Below are positions 59,093 through 64,000 of a stretch of DNA of 64,000 bases, in pieces (position 1 is the stretch's first letter; every line of letters begins with the position of its first letter). Where the stretch lies: assembly GCA_038258425.1 (NCBI GenBank), contig JBBSPV010000001.1, positions 1 to 64,000 of the forward strand, read 5' to 3'. This stretch comes from DATLGB01 sp038258425 (lineage in GTDB: Bacteria; Actinomycetota; Thermoleophilia; Solirubrobacterales; Solirubrobacteraceae). Below the pieces are notes generated by a model. That model saw only the letters and a program-made list of their open reading frames with translations, searched no databases and was not told the DNA's origin. Made by a program: the position numbers and the translations under genes.

Positions 59093-60502
59093 TCAGCCTC
59101 CTGGGATGGGCAGCGAGACGTGGAAGGTCGTGCCGGCCGGGCTCGTGTCGAGGGTCAGCGAGCCGCGGTGGCGATCCGCGACGATGCGCCGCGCGGTGTC
59201 GAGCCCCAGGCCCGTGCCCGAGCCGACGTCCTTGGTGGTGAAGAACGGGTCGAAGATCCGCGGCACGACGTCGTCGGGGATCCCCGGGCCGCTGTCGGCG
59301 ATCTCGACGAGCGCGCAGTCGCCGTCCCGGCGCGTGCGCACGGTCAGCGTGCCCGCCTCGCCGAGGGCGTCGATCGCGTTGTCGAGGAGGTTCGTCCACA
59401 CCTGGTTGAGCTCCGGGCCGTGGACGGTCATCCGCGGCAGGTCCCGGTCGTAGTCGCGCACGACCTCGATCCGCGTGTGCTTGAGCTTGTGCCCGAGCAG
59501 CGTGAGCGTCGTCTCCAGCCCCTCGTGGAGGTCCACGTCGACGACGTCGCCGCGGTCCATGTACGCGTAGGACTTCACCGCCCCGACGAGCGACGACATC
59601 CGTGCCGCCGAGTCGGTCAGCTCCTCGATCAGGCCCCGCGCGGCCAGCGACGCGGCGATCCAGCGCAGCGCCGCGTCGGCGGCCGCTCCGCCCTCCTCGG
59701 CGACCTCGGCCACCCACGCGGCGTCGAGGCCGGCGGCCGCGAGCGGCTCGACCAGCCGCCACGGCTCGGCGATGCCCGCCGCCTCGAGCGCGTCGAGCAC
59801 CTCGTCCTCGGCGTCGGCGGCATCGAGGGCCCCGAGCGGCCCGCGCTCGCCGGCCCGCTCGAGCGCCTCGCGCTGGCGGAGGACCAGGCGCTCGGCCTCC
59901 TCGCGGCTCAGGCCGGCCTCGACGAAGCTCCCGAGCGTCGCGCTCGCGACCTGGAAGGCGTCGGCGAGGTCCGCCGCCGCGCGGCGGGTGGCGGCGGCCG
60001 GGTTGTTGAGCTCGTGCGCGAGCCCGGCTGCCATCGTGCCGAGCGAGGCGAGCCGCTCGCGGTTGGCCTCCATGCTGGTGATGCGGGCGAAGACCGGGCG
60101 GATCTGGCGCAGGATGCGCCTGAGCACCGGGCGGTGGGCGACGGCCAGGTCGTAGAAGGCATCGGTGGGGACGGTCGCCAGGCGGCACTCGGTGACCGCG
60201 ATCATCCGCACGCCCATGGGACCCTCCGTGAGCACGGCGATCGCCCCGAGCCAGGTCGGCGCCTCCTGCCGGCCGACGGGCTCGAGCCGGTCGCCCTCGA
60301 TGACGTAGCCCTCGGCCGAGCCTTCCAGCAGCAGCTGCAGGCCGTCCGCCGCCTCGCCCTGCTCGGCGATGACCTCGTCGACGGCGACGCGGCGCACCGT
60401 CGCGGCCGTCGCCCACTGCGCGAGCTGCGCGTCCTCGAGCCCGTCGAAGAGGTCGATCCGTCGCAGCTCGTCCGGCGTGACCGGCGCCACGGCCGCCGTC
60501 AC
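59093..60502 (-). CDS. cyclic-nucleotide-binding-domain histidine kinase
   Basis: A 469-aa soluble sensor kinase without membrane spans. Residues about 12-140 are a CAP/CNB domain (LFDGLEDAQLAQWATAATVRRVAVDEVIAEQGEAADGLQLLLEG); the phosphate-binding cassette is degenerate (WLGAIAVLTEGPMGVRMIAV), so ligand other than cAMP, or none, is possible. H-box LASLGTMAAGLAHELNNPAAATRRA with His163; a helical insert of about 130 residues; N-box NQVWTNLLDNAIDAL; G1 DSGPGIPDD; G2 GTGLGLDTARRI. GTG start overlaps the REC/flavoprotein stop (GTGA), making that response regulator its likely partner. Confidence 0.92.
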   Translation of the reverse strand: MTAAVAPVTPDELRRIDLFDGLEDAQLAQWATAATVRRVAVDEVIAEQGEAADGLQLLLEGSAEGYVIEGDRLEPVGRQEAPTWLGAIAVLTEGPMGVRMIAVTECRLATVPTDAFYDLAVAHRPVLRRILRQIRPVFARITSMEANRERLASLGTMAAGLAHELNNPAAATRRAAADLADAFQVASATLGSFVEAGLSREEAERLVLRQREALERAGERGPLGALDAADAEDEVLDALEAAGIAEPWRLVEPLAAAGLDAAWVAEVAEEGGAAADAALRWIAASLAARGLIEELTDSAARMSSLVGAVKSYAYMDRGDVVDVDLHEGLETTLTLLGHKLKHTRIEVVRDYDRDLPRMTVHGPELNQVWTNLLDNAIDALGEAGTLTVRTRRDGDCALVEIADSGPGIPDDVVPRIFDPFFTTKDVGSGTGLGLDTARRIVADRHRGSLTLDTSPAGTTFHVSLPIPGG

Positions 60503-62196
60503 GTCGTCGCCAGGTACTGGTGGATGAGCGAGACGGCCATGGAGCCCTCCCCCACGGCGCTGGCGACCCGCTTGATCGAGCGGGCGCGGACGTCGCCGGC
60601 GACGAACACGCCGGGCACGCTCGTCTCGAGCACGTACGGGTCGCGCGGCAGTGGCCAGCCGTCGACCCGGGCGTCGGGCCCGGAGAGGATGAAGCCTCGC
60701 TCGTCGCGCGCGACGACGCCCTCCAGCCACCCCGTGCGCGGCAGGGCACCGATGAACACGAAGCACGCGTCGACGTCCTCGGAGGTCTCCGTGCCGTCGC
60801 CGTCGCGGATCCGCAGCCGGCGCAGCCGGCCGTCCTCGCCCTCGGCCGCCACGGCCTGCGACCCGGTGCGGATCATGACGTTGGGGAGCTCGGCGAGCTG
60901 CTGCACGAGGTAGGCGCTCATGCCCCGCGCCAGGGAATCGCCGCGCACGAGCATCGTGACGCGCTGGGCGAAGCGACTGAAGTAGACGGCGGCCTGGCCG
61001 GCGGAGTTCGCGCCGCCGACGACCACGACGTGCTGGTCGGCGCAGGAGCGGGCCTCGGTGATCGCCGCGCCGTAGTAGATGCCCGCGCCGGAGTACTCGA
61101 CGAAGCCCGGGGCGTCCATCTGCCGGTAGGAGACGCCCGAGGCGATCAGCACGCAGTTGGAGCTCAGCTCCGCCCCGCCGGTCAGCCGCACGGCCCGTCC
61201 CGAGCCCTCGACGAGCAGCGCCTCGGCGTCCTGGACGGCGAGCATCTCCGCCCCGAGCCGGCGCGCCTGGGCCGTCGCCCGGCCGGCGAGCTCCGAGCCC
61301 GAGAGCCCGTTGGGGAAGCCGAGGTAGTTCTCGATCCGGCTGGACTGCCCGGCCTGGCCGCCGGTGGCCTCGCGCTCGACCATCAACGTCCGCAGCCCCT
61401 CCGAGGCGCCGTAGACGGCGGCCGCCAGCCCCGCCGGGCCGCCGCCGACGATTACGAGGTCGTAGTGCTGTTGCGTGGCCTGGGTGCGCAGGCCGAGGCG
61501 CTCGGCCATCTCCAGCACGGAGGGGCGCTCCAGCACGGCGCCGTCCTCCATCAGGGCGACCGGCAGCCGGTCGTCGGGCAGGCCGACGACCTTGAGCAGC
61601 TCGCGGGCCTCGGCGTCGCGCTCGACGTCGAGCCAGCGGGCCGGCACCCGGTTGCGGGCGAGGAAGTCGCGCAGGTCGTGGGAGTCCTTGGAGAACCGGT
61701 GCCCGATGACCCGGACGCCACCGGCCTCGAGGGCCGCGCCGGACTGCCAGGTCTGCAGCAGATCGGCGACCACGGGGAACAGATGCTCCTCCGGCGGGTC
61801 CCACGGCTTGAGCAGGTAGTAGTCCAGCGCGACGTCGTTGATCGCCTGGATCGCGGCCTCCGTGTCGGCGTAGGCCGTGAGCAGCACCCGCTTGGCGTCC
61901 GGCACGAGCTCGCGGGCCTGGACGAGGTAGTCCGTGCCCGCCATGCCCGGCATGCGCTGGTCGGCGACGAGCAGGGCGACCGGCTCGCCGCGGGTGCGCA
62001 GCTCGCGAAGGATGTCGAGTGCCTCCGCGCCCGACGGCGCGCGCAGGATCCGGTAGCCCTCGCCGAAGCCGCGTCGCAGGTCGCGGGCGACCGCCGCCAG
62101 CACGGCCGGTTCGTCGTCGACCGCGAGGATCGCGGGCCGGCGTGGCTGTCGGCGCTGGGCGTCGCGGGGTGCGGAATCGATCTCGGTGACGGCCAC
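60499..62196 (-). CDS. response regulator/thioredoxin-like/thioredoxin-reductase-like fusion lacking redox cysteines
   Basis: A 565-aa three-part protein. Residues about 22-135: REC receiver with complete phosphorylation site (Asp27, Asp28, Asp79, Thr107, Lys130). About 160-238: thioredoxin/glutaredoxin-like domain (VRVIGHRFSKDSHDLRDFLARNRVPARWLDVE) in which the usual CxxC is FSKDSH. About 245-565: thioredoxin-reductase-like flavoprotein with VIVGGGPAGLAAAVYGASEG, ATGGQAG, NAD(P) fold VVVVGGANSAGQAAVYFS and VFVAGDVRARSIKRVASAVGEGSMA; the redox CxxC site reads YYGAAIT. FAD and NAD(P)H binding are kept, dithiol chemistry is not. GTG start 62196; probably phosphorylated by the coupled kinase. 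Confidence 0.92.
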   Translation of the reverse strand: MAVTEIDSAPRDAQRRQPRRPAILAVDDEPAVLAAVARDLRRGFGEGYRILRAPSGAEALDILRELRTRGEPVALLVADQRMPGMAGTDYLVQARELVPDAKRVLLTAYADTEAAIQAINDVALDYYLLKPWDPPEEHLFPVVADLLQTWQSGAALEAGGVRVIGHRFSKDSHDLRDFLARNRVPARWLDVERDAEARELLKVVGLPDDRLPVALMEDGAVLERPSVLEMAERLGLRTQATQQHYDLVIVGGGPAGLAAAVYGASEGLRTLMVEREATGGQAGQSSRIENYLGFPNGLSGSELAGRATAQARRLGAEMLAVQDAEALLVEGSGRAVRLTGGAELSSNCVLIASGVSYRQMDAPGFVEYSGAGIYYGAAITEARSCADQHVVVVGGANSAGQAAVYFSRFAQRVTMLVRGDSLARGMSAYLVQQLAELPNVMIRTGSQAVAAEGEDGRLRRLRIRDGDGTETSEDVDACFVFIGALPRTGWLEGVVARDERGFILSGPDARVDGWPLPRDPYVLETSVPGVFVAGDVRARSIKRVASAVGEGSMAVSLIHQYLATT

Positions 62197-62208
62197 CCGC
62201 CGATGGTG

Positions 62209-63078
62209 TCAGGTCCGCCGCCCCTGCGCCCCGGGGCGGGGGAACTGCGAGCCGAGGAAGCCATCCCAGAGCCGGTCGGACATGAGCCGGCGGGCGCCGA
62301 GCATGACGCCGGCCGAGGGGGTCACGCGGTAGCGGGCCCGCGGGCGATCGGCCTCCAGCGCCTGCTCGATGGCGGCGGCCACCGCCTCCGGCCCGCCGCC
62401 CAGTCGCGCGAGGGGCCCCGCCTCGTAGGCGGACCGCGTCGCCTCCGAAACCCGCTGGGTGAACGCCGCGTACGGTCCCGCGCCGGCCGTCTCGTCCTGC
62501 AGCGCGGTGGTCGCCGCGTCGGCGAAGCCGGTCCGGATGAGCCCGGGCTCGATCACGATCACGTCGACGCCGAAGCCGCCGACCTCGAAGCGCAGCGCGT
62601 CCGAGAACGCCTCGACGGCGTGCTTGGACGCGTGGTAGGCGCCGCCGCCCGGGAACGTGAAGCGCCCGCCCATGGACGAGAGGTTGACGAGCTTGCCCCA
62701 GCCCTGCGCACGCATCCCGGGCAGCACGAGCTGGCTCATGCGCACGAGGCCGAACACGTTGGCCTCGAACTGCCGGCGGATCGCGTCCAAGGACAGCTCC
62801 TCCACCGCCCCGGACTGGCTGTAGCCCGCGTTGTTGACGAGCACGCCGACGGCGCCCTCGGTGGCCTCGACCTGCTCGACCGCCGTCCGCATGGACGGCT
62901 CGTCGGTGACGTCGAGGCCGCCGATGAGCTTGCAGCCCTTGGCCTCGAGGTCGGCGATCGACTCGAGCCGCCGCGCGCTCGCGTACACCGTCCAGCCCGC
63001 AGCGGCCATCCGCAGCGCCGTCGCCCGCCCGATCCCGGACGAGCATCCGGTGATCAGGACCGCGCGCGAGATGGCCAT
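62209..63078 (-). CDS. SDR family NAD(P)-dependent oxidoreductase
   Basis: A 289-aa classical short-chain dehydrogenase. Cofactor motif VLITGCSSGIGRATALRMA (TGxxxGIG), NNAG in GVLVNNAGYSQSG, Ser in VNLSSMGGRF, and the catalytic YHASK in GGAYHASKHAVEAFSDALR. The arrangement IVIEPGLIRTGF is usual for the group that oxidises retinoid/steroid-like substrates, but the substrate is not deducible. Ends 12 nt before the response-regulator fusion on the same strand, so it may be the first gene of that operon. Confidence 0.93.
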   Translation of the reverse strand: MAISRAVLITGCSSGIGRATALRMAAAGWTVYASARRLESIADLEAKGCKLIGGLDVTDEPSMRTAVEQVEATEGAVGVLVNNAGYSQSGAVEELSLDAIRRQFEANVFGLVRMSQLVLPGMRAQGWGKLVNLSSMGGRFTFPGGGAYHASKHAVEAFSDALRFEVGGFGVDVIVIEPGLIRTGFADAATTALQDETAGAGPYAAFTQRVSEATRSAYEAGPLARLGGGPEAVAAAIEQALEADRPRARYRVTPSAGVMLGARRLMSDRLWDGFLGSQFPRPGAQGRRT

Positions 63079-63186
63079 GGCGAGACCGTACCGGGGGTGG
63101 CGATCGTCACCCTGTCCGTCGCCTTCGTGCTGGCGGCCGGGCGCTGATCGGGGCGAAGCCGACGGGAGCGCCAGACTGTCGGACCC

Positions 63187-63966
63187 GTGGCCCTGCGACT
63201 GCTCACCTGGAACGTCGCGGGCCGCGTGCGGCGCCAGCCCGAGCAGGCGGCCGCGGTCGCCGCGGCCGCGCCGGACGTCGTCTGCCTGCAGGAGGTCACG
63301 GCCCGCACGGCGCCGCTGTGGCGGGCCGTGCTGGCCGAGGCGGGACTCGCGTCCTCGGCCTGCGCGCTCGACGCCGCGCCGGCCAAGGCGGGTCGCAAGG
63401 TGCTCGGTGTGCTCACCGCGGCCCGCGAGCCGCTCGAGCGGCTCGCCCCGGTCCCCGGCCTGCCCTGGCCCGAGCGCGTGCTGCGCGCCCGCGTGCTCGG
63501 CATCGACGTGCTCAACGTCCACTCGCCGATCGCGCCGGCGCCCGGCCTGGCCAAGGTCCGCACCCACGAGGCGCTCGCCGCCCACCTCGCCGCGGGCGAC
63601 GGCCAGCGGGTGGTGTGCGGCGACCTCAACACCCCGCGCCGGGAGCTGCCCGACGGCGACGTCGTGACCTTCGCGCGCACGAGCGCCGGACACCTGCGGG
63701 CCGAGCGTGGCCCGCGCTGGGACCGGGCCGAGCGGGCGCTCGTGCACGACCTGCGCGAGCGCGGCTGGGTCGACGGCTTCCGCCTCGTGCACGGCTACGC
63801 CGAGCGCCAGGCCAGCTGGACCTTCGCCGGGGACCGCGGCGGCTGGCGGCTCGATCACGTCCTCCTCCACGGCCTGCGACCGGTTGCGAGCGCCTACGCC
63901 CACGACTGGCGCCGCAGCGGCCTCAGCGACCACTCGGCGCTCGTGGTCGACGTCGCCTGGCCGTGA
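63187..63966 (+). CDS. endonuclease/exonuclease/phosphatase family protein
   Basis: A 259-aa EEP-domain protein. Catalytic residues: LLTWNVAG (Asn), VCLQEVTA (Glu), GDLNTPRREL (Asp-x-Asn), WRLDHVLLH (Asp-His) and SDHSALVVDV (terminal Asp-His). Exonuclease III-like fold; it could hydrolyse DNA, RNA or phosphate esters. No signal peptide. GTG 63187 is the best start. The window ends 34 nt after its stop. Confidence 0.9.
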   Translation: MALRLLTWNVAGRVRRQPEQAAAVAAAAPDVVCLQEVTARTAPLWRAVLAEAGLASSACALDAAPAKAGRKVLGVLTAAREPLERLAPVPGLPWPERVLRARVLGIDVLNVHSPIAPAPGLAKVRTHEALAAHLAAGDGQRVVCGDLNTPRRELPDGDVVTFARTSAGHLRAERGPRWDRAERALVHDLRERGWVDGFRLVHGYAERQASWTFAGDRGGWRLDHVLLHGLRPVASAYAHDWRRSGLSDHSALVVDVAWP

Positions 63967-64000
63967 CGCCGCCGGCGCCGAGTGTCCCACGCACCTCGTT

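Noticed and set aside
60499..62196. Ordinary thioredoxin reductase annotation
   Set aside because: The redox CxxC is missing from both the thioredoxin-like and the reductase domains, so dithiol chemistry is unlikely.
59093..63046. 1317-codon minus frame covering kinase and upstream genes
   Set aside because: Only the last 470 codons are the kinase; upstream it is the wrong frame of the REC-flavoprotein and SDR genes.

Overview
This 64 kb window is chromosomal DNA of a very GC-rich actinobacterium. Frequent GTG starts, ATGA/GTGA gene overlaps, F420/LLM-type flavoenzymes, MmpL-type transporters, DUF3618/DUF4235 envelope genes and SARP-like and ECF41 regulators suggest the class Thermoleophilia (Solirubrobacter/Conexibacter relatives). 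That placement is an inference from gene content, not a database result. I see about 62 protein genes and one tRNA (Ser-GGA), and no rRNA, insertion sequence, prophage or CRISPR array. The first ~150 bases are a G/C homopolymer tract that looks like an assembly or sequencing artefact.

Layout. 0.3-7.3 kb: small unknown protein, chloroperoxidase-like hydrolase, a secreted glycosidase-like protein translationally coupled to a MalT/SARP-like ATPase regulator, a ferritin-like protein, a hydrolase and tRNA-Ser. 7.4-18.5 kb: M29 aminopeptidase, MBL hydrolase, acyl-CoA dehydrogenase, DUF4333-like lipoprotein, MMPL transporter, UppP, GH15 glucoamylase/trehalase-like enzyme, cytochrome P450 with a palindromic operator, and TetR. 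18.5-25.1 kb: a minus-strand catabolic operon for pyrimidine/hydantoin-type compounds (class III aminotransferase, dihydropyrimidinase, M20 carbamoyl-amidohydrolase, NCS1 permease, LLM flavoenzyme). 25.2-31.0 kb: TerC, then pcaC-pcaD-pcaB-pobA and mmsA. mmsA can finish beta-alanine catabolism and pobA/pca handle 4-hydroxybenzoate, although the ring-cleaving dioxygenase genes are not here.

31.1-37.0 kb: an FprA-like reductase followed by an ion-homeostasis island: ArsB/NhaD-type transporter, CBS protein, NhaA and a CPA1 antiporter. A 38-nt leader sequence occurs twice, before the first and the last of these transporters (31/38 identical), which points to a shared cis-regulatory RNA. 37.0-42.3 kb: an acyl-CoA catabolic operon (two acyl-CoA dehydrogenases, a flavoprotein, an acyl-CoA synthetase) and a convergent TetR. 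42.3-47.1 kb: SnoaL-like protein, ROK kinase, small R2-like di-metal protein, Mn catalase and an unusual TetR-HTH/SpoIIE phosphatase fusion. 47.2-50.2 kb: a six-gene envelope/stress operon starting with YihY.

50.2-58.7 kb: F420-type LLM enzyme, FKBP, an NDH-2-like flavoprotein divergent from an ECF41 (SigJ-like) sigma gene with two back-to-back promoters matching the ECF41 consensus, a Ddn-like protein, aldo/keto reductase, FTR1 iron permease with a partial DtxR/IdeR-type box, and a second MMPL transporter. 58.7-63.1 kb: a probable operon SDR, response regulator/thioredoxin-reductase fusion lacking both redox Cys pairs, cyclic-nucleotide-binding histidine kinase, and UBP-type zinc finger. This is the most unusual signalling set in the window. 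The window ends with an endonuclease/exonuclease/phosphatase-family protein.
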